From: Autumnicola tepida
Lineage (GTDB): Bacteria; Bacteroidota; Bacteroidia; Flavobacteriales; Flavobacteriaceae
Assembly (NCBI RefSeq): GCF_031846485.1
Contig: NZ_JAVRHQ010000012.1
Location: forward strand, 1 to 64,000
Direction of reading: 5' to 3'
Length of the DNA stretch: 64,000 bases
Positions 7,534 to 16,806 of this stretch are shown piece after piece. Within the stretch, counting starts at the first letter, position 1, and each line of letters starts with the position of its first letter. The position numbers and the translations under genes were made by a program. The notes under the pieces were generated by a model. That model was given only the letters and a program-made list of their open reading frames with translations, had not been told where the DNA came from and did no database searches.

Positions 7534-8766
7534 TTAAGAAACCGCCTTTAATTTGTTGATAGTGGATTTATTCAGCTTTTCTTCAGCATATTCGGCATCT
7601 ACCACCAGCTTGTTTTCATTACCTTCCGGCATTTCGAACATGGCATCGGTTAGAATAGCCTCGCAAAGCGAGCGTAATCCCCTGGCGCCAAGTTTATATT
7701 CCACAGCCTTTTCCACCACATAATCCAAAGCTTCCTCGGTCATTTCAAATTCAATATTGTCCATCTCGAAGAGCTTCTTATACTGCTTTATAATAGCATT
7801 TTTTGGCTCGGTGAGAATGGCACGAAGAGTATCCTTATCTAAAGGATTCATATAAGTTAAAGCCGGAAGACGCCCGATAATTTCAGGAATCAGACCGAAA
7901 TCTTTTAAATCCTTCGGAATAATATACTTTAGCAGGTTGGTACGCTCTATAGCATCTTCTCCTTTGGAAGCGCTAAAGCCAACTGCCTGCATATTCAGCC
8001 TTTTACTGATATTCCTTTCAATTCCATCAAAAGCACCACCGGCAATAAAAAGAATATTTTCGGTATCAACTTCTATAAACTTCTGGTCCGGGTGTTTTCT
8101 TCCTCCTTTGGGCGGAACATTTACCGTGGTCCCTTCTAACAGCTTCAGCAAAGCCTGCTGAACGCCTTCCCCGGAAACATCGCGGGTGATGGATGGGTTA
8201 TCGCTCTTACGGGCAATTTTATCAATTTCATCAATAAAAACAATTCCACGCTGGGCTTTATCCACATTATAATCGGCAGCCTGAAGCAAACGTGTAAGGA
8301 TCCCTTCAACGTCTTCCCCTACGTATCCCGCCTCTGTTAAAACCGTAGCATCAACAATCGCGAGCGGCACATTGAGCATTCTGGCGATGGTTTTGGCGAT
8401 CAAAGTTTTACCGGTACCGGTTTCCCCCACCATAATGATGTTACTCTTCTGGATTTCCACATCATCTTCAGAATTAGGCTGCAACAATCTTTTGTAGTGG
8501 TTGTACACGGCCACAGACATCACCTTTTTCGTAGCCTCCTGGCCAATAACATATTCATCCAGGAAAGCTTTAATAGCCTTTGGTTTGCTCAGCATTAAAT
8601 CTGAGGAAAGCTCTTTAGCCTCTCCCTGCCGGGATTCTTCCAGTACGATCCCATGCGCCTGTTCTATACACCTGTCACATATATGCGCGTCCAGCCCGGC
8701 AATAAGCAAACTCGTTTCCGGTTTCTTTCTCCCGCAAAATGAACATTCTAAATCCTCTTTAGCCAT
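7534..8766 (-). CDS. clpX: ATP-dependent protease ATPase subunit ClpX
   Basis: A 410-residue AAA+ unfoldase that recognises substrates and feeds them into ClpP. The N-terminal zinc-binding domain has Cys8, Cys11, Cys30 and Cys33. The ATPase has Walker A GETGTGKT (114-121), Walker B GIVFIDEIDK (174-183), the GYVG pore loop (147-150), the RKH loop (223-225), a VGF tripeptide (262-264) in the position of the ClpP-binding IGF loop, and sensor-2 GARGLR. The length is normal. It follows clpP with a 63-base gap on the same strand, and a terminator lies after it, so clpP-clpX likely form one unit. Confidence 0.98.
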   Translation of the reverse strand: MAKEDLECSFCGRKKPETSLLIAGLDAHICDRCIEQAHGIVLEESRQGEAKELSSDLMLSKPKAIKAFLDEYVIGQEATKKVMSVAVYNHYKRLLQPNSEDDVEIQKSNIIMVGETGTGKTLIAKTIARMLNVPLAIVDATVLTEAGYVGEDVEGILTRLLQAADYNVDKAQRGIVFIDEIDKIARKSDNPSITRDVSGEGVQQALLKLLEGTTVNVPPKGGRKHPDQKFIEVDTENILFIAGGAFDGIERNISKRLNMQAVGFSASKGEDAIERTNLLKYIIPKDLKDFGLIPEIIGRLPALTYMNPLDKDTLRAILTEPKNAIIKQYKKLFEMDNIEFEMTEEALDYVVEKAVEYKLGARGLRSLCEAILTDAMFEMPEGNENKLVVDAEYAEEKLNKSTINKLKAVS

Positions 8767-8829
8767 TTTTTTGGTTTTCCTATTTGTATTTCAGGACTAT
8801 AATATAAAAAAGCAATCCTGAATTCCAAT

Positions 8830-9510
8830 TTATCCTTCTCTTTGTAATATTTCGTCAATCATTCCATAATCCTTCGCCTTATCTGCCTTCATCCAGTAAT
8901 CACGGTCACTATCTTCATGCACTTTCTCGTAAGTCTGGCCGCTATGTTTGGATATAATTTTATAAAGTTCCTCCTTTAAAAGTAGGATTTCACGCGCGGT
9001 AATTTCAATATCACTGGCCTGTCCCTGAGCCCCTCCAAGAGGTTGATGAATCATCACACGGGAATGAGGCAAACCGCTTCTTTTTCCTTTTTCCCCGGCA
9101 CATAAAAGCACTGCTCCCATTGATGCCGCCATTCCTGTACAAATAGTCGCAACATCTGGCTTTATGAACTGCATGGTATCATAAATTCCCAGCCCGGCAT
9201 AAACGCTTCCACCCGGAGAATTGATATAAATCTGAATATCTTTAGAAGAATCTGTGCTTTCCAGAAACAACAACTGGGCCTGGATGATATTAGCAATCTG
9301 GTCACTAATTGCGGTTCCCATAAATATAATCCGGTCCATCATTAGCCTTGAAAAAACATCCATTGCCACAGCATTCATCTGGCGTTCTTCAATAATATTG
9401 GGGGTCATTCCCATTGGCGGGGTTACCGCGCTCACCAGCTTATCATAGTACATACTGTTAATCCCATGATGTTTGGTGGCATATTTTTCAAATTCTTTTC
9501 CGTAATCCAT
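8830..9510 (-). CDS. clpP: ATP-dependent Clp protease proteolytic subunit
   Basis: A 226-residue serine peptidase that forms the degradation chamber for ClpX. The catalytic triad is visible: Ser130 in TGMAASMGA, His155 in RVMIHQPLGG and Asp200 in KVHEDSDRD. The N-terminal extension of about 30 residues is longer than in E. coli but usual for Bacteroidota. Start ATG 9510 was preferred over a TTG one codon upstream. The 185 bases between tig and clpP contain the tig terminator and a small 7-bp hairpin (9605-9623) about 95 bases upstream of the start. Confidence 0.98.
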   Translation of the reverse strand: MDYGKEFEKYATKHHGINSMYYDKLVSAVTPPMGMTPNIIEERQMNAVAMDVFSRLMMDRIIFMGTAISDQIANIIQAQLLFLESTDSSKDIQIYINSPGGSVYAGLGIYDTMQFIKPDVATICTGMAASMGAVLLCAGEKGKRSGLPHSRVMIHQPLGGAQGQASDIEITAREILLLKEELYKIISKHSGQTYEKVHEDSDRDYWMKADKAKDYGMIDEILQREG

Positions 9511-9633
9511 CAATTTTATTTTTTAATTCTTTCTATTAAGAAATCCATTTAAAAATATCAGCCAATAAAACTTTAAGTAGAAAAAGTTCGATTGGCCTTG
9601 CTTTAACCTGAAAACCTCAGGTTCATTTTTATT

Positions 9634-9667
9634 AAAAAAGGCGTTACCCCAAATGGTTTAACGCCTT
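9634..9667 (-). terminator. Terminator after tig
   Basis: On the minus strand AAGGCGTTA pairs with TAACGCCTT around a short loop and is followed by six T residues. It begins 28 bases after the trigger-factor stop. Confidence 0.8.
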
Positions 9668-9695
9668 AAAGATAAGTATAAATTATAAAAAAGGC

Positions 9696-11018
9696 CTACT
9701 CATAAATTTCTTTCACAAATTCTTCGTAAGTCACTTCTTTTTCGTTGAACTTCATATTTTCCTTATAAAATTCAAGAAGTTTCTCATTCATCAGTTGCTC
9801 AGACAAACGCTTGGCTTCATCCTGATTGGAAAGGATCCTGGCCGCAATATCGTCCAATTCTTTTTCTGAAGGATCCATTTGCCCAAACTGTGCCATTTGC
9901 GCCTTAATCTTATCTGTTGCAAAAGCTTTAAGGTCTTCAAAATTGATCTCAAGATTATTGTCTTTCATAATCTTTCCTTCAATCAACTGGTAACGAAGCC
10001 CTTTTTCGCTCTTCTCGTATTCTTCAGCCGCCTCTTCTTCCGTCATTGGTTCTTCCCCGACCGTTTGAATCCATTTCTGAAGAAATTCCTTTGGAAGGTC
10101 AAATTCCGTATTTTCAATCAGCTTTTCAGTAATATCGTTCATCAACTGCTGATCGCTTTGCTGCTGAAATTGCTTTGCTGCATCTTCCTTGATCTTTTCC
10201 TTAAGCTCTGTCACCGTTTTTACCTGATCCTTACCAAAAAGTTTATCAAATAATTCCTGGTCCAGATCTGCCAGTTCCTGATGGTTCACTTCAGTTACAG
10301 TAAATTCAACTTCTATATCAAGATCGTGGGCTTTATCGTGTTCAATTTTAAGATGCTTGATCAAGTCGTGATCATCTTCAAAAAGTCCTTTGGTGTTCAG
10401 GCTGATGGTATCCCCTGCTTTTGCACCTATAAATTTGTCAAGATTTTCTTTTCCTTTTAATTTTTCAAGCTCTACAGAAGTGTTGTTATCTATACCTTCT
10501 TCTTCATTCTTAAAGGTACCGGCAACAATATCGCCTTCTTCCGCAGTTTCCTTAGATACGAGTTTTCCGTATTGCTTTTGCATGTTTTTGATCTGGCTCT
10601 CCACCATCTCGTCATCTGCAACAATTTTATAATGAGTTACAGGTTCCTTTACATCAAGATCTACCTTAAAATCGGGAGAAAGCCCTAACTCAAATTCAAA
10701 AGTGTAATTTTCCTTATCCCAGTCAAAATTTTCCTGCTCTTTTGGCAGCGGATTCCCAAGAACATCAAGCTTTTCTTCCGTAAGGTATTTATTGAGGGCG
10801 TCCTGCAACAGTTTGTTTACCTCATCTACCAATACGGCTTTCCCGTATTGCTTCTTAACCATTCCCATAGGTACATGCCCTTTTCTAAAGCCGGGGATAT
10901 TGGCATTTTTGCGGTAATCTTTTAAAATCTTATCTACTTTTTCCTGATAATCGTCTTTAGCGATATCTACTTTTACTACCGCGTTTAATTCATCAATATT
11001 CTCTCTGGTAATATTCAT
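9696..11018 (-). CDS. tig: Trigger factor, ribosome-associated chaperone
   Basis: A 440-residue chaperone that binds nascent chains at the ribosome exit tunnel. The ribosome-binding signature NANIPGFRKGHVPMGM lies at about residues 38-53. The middle part (about 150-245) occupies the place of the FKBP-type prolyl isomerase domain but is diverged, as is common in this phylum. The helical C-terminal domain follows. It has a clear promoter (11045-11075) and its own terminator, so it is transcribed alone. Confidence 0.95.
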   Translation of the reverse strand: MNITRENIDELNAVVKVDIAKDDYQEKVDKILKDYRKNANIPGFRKGHVPMGMVKKQYGKAVLVDEVNKLLQDALNKYLTEEKLDVLGNPLPKEQENFDWDKENYTFEFELGLSPDFKVDLDVKEPVTHYKIVADDEMVESQIKNMQKQYGKLVSKETAEEGDIVAGTFKNEEEGIDNNTSVELEKLKGKENLDKFIGAKAGDTISLNTKGLFEDDHDLIKHLKIEHDKAHDLDIEVEFTVTEVNHQELADLDQELFDKLFGKDQVKTVTELKEKIKEDAAKQFQQQSDQQLMNDITEKLIENTEFDLPKEFLQKWIQTVGEEPMTEEEAAEEYEKSEKGLRYQLIEGKIMKDNNLEINFEDLKAFATDKIKAQMAQFGQMDPSEKELDDIAARILSNQDEAKRLSEQLMNEKLLEFYKENMKFNEKEVTYEEFVKEIYE

Positions 11019-11044
11019 CTTGACTTATTATAAAAATTGGAGTG

Positions 11045-11075
11045 CAAAATTACACTTTTTTCGGAAGCCCGCAAA
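11045..11075 (-). promoter_or_regulatory. Promoter of tig
   Basis: On the minus strand TTTG (11072-11075) and TAATTTTG (11045-11052) are separated by 19 bases, a textbook Bacteroidota promoter. The box ends 26 bases before the tig ATG. Confidence 0.75.
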
Positions 11076-11104
11076 GTTTCAATTTACTGAATTTCAGCAG
11101 GCTT

Positions 11105-11446
11105 CTAATCTGAATCCAGAAGGGAATAAAGCAGGGATTGGAAAAGAGACAATAACAAACTGAAAATTATCGCCATAAACAATCCATCTACCGCGAAACC
11201 GGATACAAATCCATCTGCCAGCAGAATAATTATTGCGTTGATAATCAGCAGAAAAAGCCCAAGGGTGAGAATGGTCACGGGCAAGGTGAACAATATGAGC
11301 AACGGCTTCACAATAAGGTTAAGCAAAGCCAGCACCAGCGCAACGATAATGGCGGTGCCATAATTATCTACGGCCACGCCGGGCAATATTTCAGCTAAAA
11401 CAAGAACGGCAACTGCAGAAAGCAGGATGCGGAGAATAAATTTCAT
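11105..11446 (-). CDS. Phage holin-like membrane protein (DUF360 type)
   Basis: A 113-residue, strongly hydrophobic protein with four predicted transmembrane helices. The pattern NLIVKPLLILFTLPVTILTLG between helices two and three is typical of the widespread holin_4_2/DUF360 family, whose cellular role is not settled. It is not evidence of a prophage. Start ATG 11446 was chosen. A longer version would begin with TTG at 11482 inside the terminator of the upstream gene. The stop lies just before the tig promoter region. Confidence 0.85.
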   Translation of the reverse strand: MKFILRILLSAVAVLVLAEILPGVAVDNYGTAIIVALVLALLNLIVKPLLILFTLPVTILTLGLFLLIINAIIILLADGFVSGFAVDGLFMAIIFSLLLSLFQSLLYSLLDSD

Positions 11447-11480
11447 AATTTTTGTAGCATTGGTTACCCCACAAAATTGC

Positions 11481-11508
11481 AAAAAAAACGCCGGATGATT
11501 ATCCGGCG
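11481..11508 (-). terminator. Terminator after the SGNH lipoprotein gene
   Basis: CGCCGGAT and ATCCGGCG pair around a four-base loop, and on the minus strand the stem is followed by eight T residues. It lies 25 bases after the stop at 11534. Confidence 0.85.
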
Positions 11509-11533
11509 CTTAAACTTTGGGTGAATTTTAATA

Positions 11534-13138
11534 TTACTGAACCTCCTGGCTCAAAGTAACCGTAGCATAATTACCGGGATTTACTTTTGGGACTTCAGCA
11601 TTATACGTTTCATTTATCTCCTCTATTATGCCATTCGCGATTACAGCATAGCCACGAGGGGTAAGATGAATTCCATCCAGGGAGAATGCCCCACCGGTAA
11701 CGAAAGTAGCATTAATTGTACCCGCATCATAAGGAATCCCGCCGTTTGCCAGCTGCGTTAACATGGCGTTTACGTCCAGCAGGCCAAGATCGAATTGGTT
11801 GGCAGCATTTGCTATAGCCTGATTATAAGCAGTAGTGGCAGCTTCAATAGTTTGCTGCTCTTCAGGAATTAGCACATATTGATCTTCCAGTGGAAAAGTT
11901 ACTCCGTTTACAGAAAGCTGGGCTGCAGTTGTTTGATCCAACCCAAAATTCATTAACTCCTGTACTCTTTGCTGATTAATATTTCCAATTACGCCAGAGC
12001 TGGTAAGCACCAGTAGATCTTCAGCAGTAGCCTGTCTCACCTGGCCAAACTGCATCCCGTAGAGCGCAGCGGTGGCCGCATCTACAGCACCAGACTCGGT
12101 TAGCACCTTGGTTATTTGCTGGGACAAATCTGTAAGAGATTCATCTTTAACAAGTACAGGACTGGCCGCAGTTTCAGAAAAAGATATCATACGCTCCGGC
12201 ACCTGCAGCGCCTGGAAAGCCTGGTTCAAACCGGCAAAAGTCGCATTTAAAGTAGGAATCTGCGGACCAAAGTCGGGATCTGCAGGGCTCAAAGGAGCGT
12301 AAGGCACGGTTGTAAAATAAGGCACCGTGGTTACATCGGGAATATTAATTAACACTCCCCCGGAAGCTGTTCCCGCAAGCGCTTCCACCATCTGTAAATA
12401 TGCTCCTGCAAAAACCATAGGATCTGTAATGTCATTCATTCCGTATTCAGCAGGAGAAATTCCAGCTCCTGTTTGATCTACTCCTGTTCCCCCGGAAGTT
12501 GCATAACCAAGCACATCATTATTTCCTATCCATAAAGTAAAAAAGCTGGGGTTTTGAGCCAAAGCATCCTGTAACACCGTAGTTTCAGGCGAAGATGCAA
12601 ATCTTACAAAATAAGGATTAGCTGTAGCCGGCTGGTTTGTAAGTCCACTTAAATTCCCATAATTGGGAGTGATTAAATGGTAACTTTTAGCTCCAGGAAC
12701 CCCCATATTGTTAAAAGGCCCTTCCATAACGGCAGAAACTTCTGTGGTAGGATCTGCCCCGCGGTATCGCTGCGGACTGGGGTTTCTTTCTTCATCAAAC
12801 GCCAGTACAAGACGCGTATCAAAACCTGGTATAGGTTGTCCTGCTGCCAGTAAACCACCTGCATTATCATTTACCAAGGGCTGCCGAAATTCCTCAATAT
12901 CCTGAACTACAGAAAACTGTTGCGACAGAATATTGGGATATGAATTCTTTTGTCCGCTAAGATATAAGGAACCATCAGCATAACCTGCGGTTAAGGAATT
13001 CCCAAGGGCGACATAGTTTGAAAAATCTGCCTCACCATTGCTGTAAAACCCCTGTTCATCTATTGGATTTTCTAATTCCGGCTCACAGGCCACCATTCCT
13101 AAAGCCAGAATCGCGATATATTTAAAATAATTCTTCAT
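11534..13138 (-). CDS. SGNH/GDSL-type hydrolase lipoprotein
   Basis: A 534-residue exported esterase-like protein. A lipoprotein signal ends in LALGMVAC with Cys18 as the lipidation site. The SGNH blocks are visible: block I VALGNSLTAGY with Ser48, the GNND block (LWIGNNDVLG) and the last block LDGIHLTP with Asp488 and His491. The order and spacing fit a GDSL lipase/acylhydrolase anchored in the outer membrane. It follows a FadL-type porin gene by 10 bases, so a lipid or long-chain ester may be taken up by one and cleaved by the other. That pairing is common in Bacteroidota, but the substrate is unknown. Confidence 0.88.
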   Translation of the reverse strand: MKNYFKYIAILALGMVACEPELENPIDEQGFYSNGEADFSNYVALGNSLTAGYADGSLYLSGQKNSYPNILSQQFSVVQDIEEFRQPLVNDNAGGLLAAGQPIPGFDTRLVLAFDEERNPSPQRYRGADPTTEVSAVMEGPFNNMGVPGAKSYHLITPNYGNLSGLTNQPATANPYFVRFASSPETTVLQDALAQNPSFFTLWIGNNDVLGYATSGGTGVDQTGAGISPAEYGMNDITDPMVFAGAYLQMVEALAGTASGGVLINIPDVTTVPYFTTVPYAPLSPADPDFGPQIPTLNATFAGLNQAFQALQVPERMISFSETAASPVLVKDESLTDLSQQITKVLTESGAVDAATAALYGMQFGQVRQATAEDLLVLTSSGVIGNINQQRVQELMNFGLDQTTAAQLSVNGVTFPLEDQYVLIPEEQQTIEAATTAYNQAIANAANQFDLGLLDVNAMLTQLANGGIPYDAGTINATFVTGGAFSLDGIHLTPRGYAVIANGIIEEINETYNAEVPKVNPGNYATVTLSQEVQ

Positions 13139-13148
13139 TTTGCTGTAA

Positions 13149-14411
13149 TTAAATTTTGATAGTTAGTCCGAGTCCCGGCACAAAAGCAGAGGATTTATAA
13201 GTTCCACCAAAAGGCACCTCCACGCGTGCTTCTCCTTCTCCTTCAGCATAATGATTATAGCTTTCGTCTATCTCCTTAAACCTGCTGTAAAGGAAGGAAG
13301 CATCAATCGCAAACATATCATTGATCTTTACAGATAAACCACCTGTAAAATTGTTGGAATCATTACGGGGGGTTTCAGGAGCAAAATAACCGGATTGCAC
13401 AGGAGATTCATCAAAATAATAACCGGCACGAAGTGTGAATGTTTCATTCGCCACATATTGAAGACCAAATCTGTAAATTGAAGCATCCTCATAATTCCGC
13501 GGGTTGTAGGAATCCGGAATGTCTGGATTTGCGAAATCAATATCCAAAGATTCGTAAACGCCCCAATAAGTACGATTGTAATCAAAAGCCACGGTCCATT
13601 TATCCAGGAAGTGGTATGAGGCACCAACGGTTAATTCGGCAGGCATTGGTAAAGACGCGTCAAATTGGGTATCTTCAAAGGGAGTTTGAGGAGAATTAGG
13701 AACATTTTGGAAATCGGCATCCCCATTTTCAGCTTCTAAAATAACTTCGGAACGATAGTTAACACCAAACCTAAGGTTCTCGGTAGGACTGTACATTCCT
13801 CCCAGGGACCAGCCCCAGGCATTTACGCCAGAAGCATCCACAGTTACGTTTGAACGCTCTCCTTCAATATTTGTTAAATTACGGGAAAGATTCCTGTTGA
13901 AATTTACTGCTCCCGTCACAAAAATAGGACCTCCGCCAATGCTAAGCTTATCGGAAATCTTAACAGAAGCAAGGGGCTGAATATAAATTGCCTGAAGATC
14001 TATATTATTTACCAAATGGGAGCCTGCCCAATCCTCCGGCCATTCCACAGAACTTCCGTAGGGAGTGTAGGCACTTAACCCAAGGCTAAGCCAGTCATTA
14101 GCCTTATATGAAAAATAAGCATAAAATGGTGTTCCCACAGGGCTATCGGTTTGTGCCATCTGCCCAAATTCTTCATTTTGCCAGGTAACATCAGAAAAAA
14201 CCGCACTTACACCAACTGCCGCATTAATTTTATTTTCCAGATACACCAGGCCCGCGGGGTTAAAAAAAGCGAGTTCAGCATTGTTAACCAAAGCCACCCC
14301 TGTGTGGCCCATTGCCAGCGAGCGCTGGCCCTGAAGGCTCACCCGGTAACCGCCCGCATAAATCACACAAGAAGCCAACCCGCAAAGCGCGAGCAAGATT
14401 ATTTTTTTCAT
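13149..14411 (-). CDS. OmpP1/FadL/TodX-family outer membrane transporter
   Basis: A 420-residue outer membrane barrel for hydrophobic substrates. It has a signal peptide (first 20 residues, ending near VIYAGG), the N-terminal FadL-like hatch region (RSLAMGHTGVALVNNAELAFFNPAGL) and an amphipathic strand pattern to the C-terminus (PGLGLTIKI). The next gene in the operon encodes an SGNH lipoprotein. A promoter with box TAATTTTG lies at 14456-14485 and a 9-bp palindrome lies upstream of it, so regulated expression is possible. Confidence 0.9.
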   Translation of the reverse strand: MKKIILLALCGLASCVIYAGGYRVSLQGQRSLAMGHTGVALVNNAELAFFNPAGLVYLENKINAAVGVSAVFSDVTWQNEEFGQMAQTDSPVGTPFYAYFSYKANDWLSLGLSAYTPYGSSVEWPEDWAGSHLVNNIDLQAIYIQPLASVKISDKLSIGGGPIFVTGAVNFNRNLSRNLTNIEGERSNVTVDASGVNAWGWSLGGMYSPTENLRFGVNYRSEVILEAENGDADFQNVPNSPQTPFEDTQFDASLPMPAELTVGASYHFLDKWTVAFDYNRTYWGVYESLDIDFANPDIPDSYNPRNYEDASIYRFGLQYVANETFTLRAGYYFDESPVQSGYFAPETPRNDSNNFTGGLSVKINDMFAIDASFLYSRFKEIDESYNHYAEGEGEARVEVPFGGTYKSSAFVPGLGLTIKI

Positions 14412-14455
14412 AGTTTAGATTGGGTTAAATTTTATATACTTTAGAATTCACCCGT

Positions 14456-14485
14456 CAAAATTAAAAGAAATTTAATATTGACCAA
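14456..14485 (-). promoter_or_regulatory. Promoter of the fadL-like gene
   Basis: On the minus strand TTGG (14482-14485) and TAATTTTG (14456-14463) are 18 bases apart. This fits the phylum consensus except for the first T of the -33 box. Confidence 0.5.
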
Positions 14486-14498
14486 GATTTCCTACAGT

Positions 14499-14520
14499 TT
14501 TATTATGCATACATAATAAA
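14499..14520. promoter_or_regulatory. Palindrome upstream of the fadL-like promoter
   Basis: TTTATTATG and CATAATAAA form a perfect 9-bp inverted repeat around CATA. It sits just upstream of the -33 box and just after the stop of the hydrolase gene. It could be an activator site; the high AT content weakens a terminator role. Confidence 0.4.
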
Positions 14521-14532
14521 TTTAACAATTAT

Positions 14533-15294
14533 CTAAACAAAGTCTTTTACAGCATTAAAAAATTCTTTCCTTTTCTCTGCATGCACCCAATGCCCTGCTC
14601 CAGGAATGCTAACCATCTCTGCCTTGGAAAACTGATCTTTTATTCCTGCCCAGTCTTCTTCTTTTATGTAACCTGACTTTTCTCCTTTTATAAAGAGCGT
14701 GGGTTTATCATAAACATATTGAGCAGGAAGGGCCGCTCCAATATCTTCAATATTGTCTTTTAATGAATTTAAATTCAGTTTCAGGGCAAGTTTTTCCTTA
14801 GTTTTCCAGTACAGGTTTTTCAGCAAAAAAAGCCTCGTTCCTGTATCTGGTACAAATTTTTTAAGAAAATCTTCTGCTTCCCCACGGGAGGCAAGTTTGG
14901 CTTCATCTAAGGCGGTTAACCCGGCCAAAATATCCTGATGGTGCGGCGCATAATATTTTGGAGCAATGTCTACCACTATTAACTTACGTACCAGCTCGGG
15001 ATGCAGCACGGCAGTTAACATGGCAGTTTTACCCCCCATAGAATGTCCCATAAGAATAATGTCTTTAAGATTTTTAGTTTTGCAATATTCCACTATATCT
15101 TCCGCCAGCAGGTTGTAATTGAAGTCATCGGTATGCGGGCTTTTTCCATGATTACGCTGGTCTATAAGGTGAACCTTGTATCCCGCATCTGCAAACTGTT
15201 TCCCCAGCGTTTTCCAGTTATCGCTCATACCCAGGAACCCATGCAGGATTAAAAACGGCTTTCCTTCGCCAAGAATTTTTGAATGTAATTCCAT
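14533..15294 (-). CDS. Alpha/beta hydrolase (YbfF-like esterase)
   Basis: A 253-residue cytoplasmic alpha/beta hydrolase. The oxyanion motif LHGFLG (residues 17-22), nucleophile elbow GHSMGG (83-88, Ser85) and catalytic His235 in GAGHWVHAEK are visible, and the DQRNHGKSPH segment is typical of the YbfF/acetyltransferase-like esterase group. The natural substrate is unknown; acyl-CoA or small esters are likely. The ATG directly follows the pdxJ stop with no gap, so the two genes are translated from one message. Confidence 0.88.
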   Translation of the reverse strand: MELHSKILGEGKPFLILHGFLGMSDNWKTLGKQFADAGYKVHLIDQRNHGKSPHTDDFNYNLLAEDIVEYCKTKNLKDIILMGHSMGGKTAMLTAVLHPELVRKLIVVDIAPKYYAPHHQDILAGLTALDEAKLASRGEAEDFLKKFVPDTGTRLFLLKNLYWKTKEKLALKLNLNSLKDNIEDIGAALPAQYVYDKPTLFIKGEKSGYIKEEDWAGIKDQFSKAEMVSIPGAGHWVHAEKRKEFFNAVKDFV

Positions 15295-16008
15295 CTATTT
15301 CAGCAATTTTAAATATTCCCCTATTGTCTTTTCCATCCCGAGGTAAAGGGCTTCAGAGATAAGCGCGTGGCCTATCGAAACCTCCTCAAGGTGTGGCACC
15401 TGTTCTTTAAAGTAACCAATATTGTCCAAAGAAAGGTCATGGCCGGCATTCACCTTCATTCCTAAATCATCAGCGATTTTTGCACATTCAGCGTAAGCCT
15501 TTACCGCATTTTTATCTCCATTGGCATAAGCCTTCGCGTAAGCTTCAGTATAAAGTTCAATCCTGTCTGTACCGGTTTCAACTGCGGCTTTAACCATATC
15601 GGGATTAGGATCTACAAAAATGGAACTTCGAATGCCATTCTGCTTAAATCCAGAGATCACTTCCTTTAGAAAGTCCCTGTACCTTATGGTATCCCAACCG
15701 GCATTAGAGGTAATGGCATCTTCATCATCCGGCACCAGTGTTACCTGGGCAGGCTTCACCTGTAAAACGAGGTTTACGAATTTTGTAATTGGATTTCCTT
15801 CAATATTAAACTCGGTAGTAAGCACAGGGCTAAGGTCCAGCACATCCTGGTAGGTGATATGCCGCTCATCTGGCCGCGGGTGTACAGTGATTCCTTCAGC
15901 GCCAAAAGTCTCTATATCTTTCGCCATTTGCACCACATCTGGAATATTGCCCCCGCGCGCATTCCTGAGGGTTGCAATTTTATTGATATTTACGCTTAAC
16001 TTAGTCAT
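15295..16008 (-). CDS. pdxJ: Pyridoxine 5'-phosphate synthase
   Basis: A 237-residue TIM-barrel enzyme that condenses 3-amino-2-oxopropyl phosphate with deoxyxylulose 5-phosphate in the DXP-dependent vitamin B6 pathway. The N-terminus MTKLSVNINKIATLRNARGG and the signature TVHPRPDERHI (His43 region) are characteristic. The late GHALISEAL motif supplies another conserved histidine (about 214). ATG 16008 is preferred over a TTG at 16029. A -7 box TATTTTTG lies at 16027-16034, overlapping that TTG, which also argues for the shorter start. It is divergent from the CBS-domain gene. Confidence 0.96.
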   Translation of the reverse strand: MTKLSVNINKIATLRNARGGNIPDVVQMAKDIETFGAEGITVHPRPDERHITYQDVLDLSPVLTTEFNIEGNPITKFVNLVLQVKPAQVTLVPDDEDAITSNAGWDTIRYRDFLKEVISGFKQNGIRSSIFVDPNPDMVKAAVETGTDRIELYTEAYAKAYANGDKNAVKAYAECAKIADDLGMKVNAGHDLSLDNIGYFKEQVPHLEEVSIGHALISEALYLGMEKTIGEYLKLLK

Positions 16009-16094
16009 ATTTATCGCTTTTAGTAGCAAAAATACAAAGTTGCCCCTGCCTTATTGAATATTATTTTGATTAATTTGCAGAAAAAGGAGCACTT

Positions 16095-16751
16095 ATGAGT
16101 ATGGAGGAAAATATTTTAAATGACATCGCAATTCTGGACCTTTCTGATAATATAGGAGAAACCCAGGACCTGTTTAACAATCTTACTTACACTCATCTTC
16201 CTGTTGAAAAAGACGGAATCTACATTGGGTGTATTTCAGAAAACGACATACGTTGTTTTGATACAGAAAAATCACTGGAAGATTACCAGTATTCCCTGGA
16301 AGGCTTCTATGTGAGAGAAACAGCTTACTGGCTGGACATCCTGGAAGCCTTTGCTCAAAATGACACTAATTTGCTTCCGGTTTTAGATGAAGAAAACAAA
16401 TATTGCGGCTATTTGGAAATTAATGACATCATTAGCCTTTTTAATGAAACTCCTTTTTTAAATGAATCGGGAAACATCCTTGTGGTGGCCAAAGGATTTA
16501 AAGATTATTCCTTTAGTGAAGTAAGCCAGATCGTGGAGTCCAATAATGGCCATATTTTGGGCGCTTTTATTTCGAAGATAGAAAATGATATTGCTGAAAT
16601 TACGATCAAGACCAGTCCTATGGGCATGAATTCCATTATACAGGCCTTCAGGCGTTATGGTTACAACATTATTTCTGAACATCAGGAAGATACTTTCCAG
16701 AGAAATATAAAGGACAGGTCGAAATACTTAGACAAATATCTGAATATTTAA
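16095..16751 (+). CDS. CBS-domain protein
   Basis: A 218-residue cytoplasmic protein. Residues about 5-125 form a pair of CBS motifs (THLPVEKDGIYIGCISENDI and NLLPVLDEENKYCGYLEIND), which usually bind adenine nucleotides. The remaining 90 residues (ILVVAKGFKDYSFSEVSQIVES...) look like an ACT-like regulatory fold. The role is unknown, but in Bacteroidota this gene regularly precedes nadK, as here with a 55-base gap, so an energy- or nucleotide-sensing role in that cluster is plausible. It begins the plus-strand envelope cluster. Confidence 0.85.
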   Translation: MSMEENILNDIAILDLSDNIGETQDLFNNLTYTHLPVEKDGIYIGCISENDIRCFDTEKSLEDYQYSLEGFYVRETAYWLDILEAFAQNDTNLLPVLDEENKYCGYLEINDIISLFNETPFLNESGNILVVAKGFKDYSFSEVSQIVESNNGHILGAFISKIENDIAEITIKTSPMGMNSIIQAFRRYGYNIISEHQEDTFQRNIKDRSKYLDKYLNI

Positions 16752-16806
16752 TCTGCGGAAAATTTTTTCGGCCAAACCATAAAGACAAATCAATAAAAAA
16801 GGGTAG

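Noticed and set aside
9605..9623. Small AACCTGA/TCAGGTT hairpin upstream of clpP
   Set aside because: Only 7 bp and not linked to a terminator or known element.
11105..11446. Prophage signal from the holin-like protein
   Set aside because: The family is widespread on chromosomes and no phage genes are near it.
11447..11482. A longer DUF360 protein starting at a TTG
   Set aside because: The start lies inside the terminator of the upstream gene.
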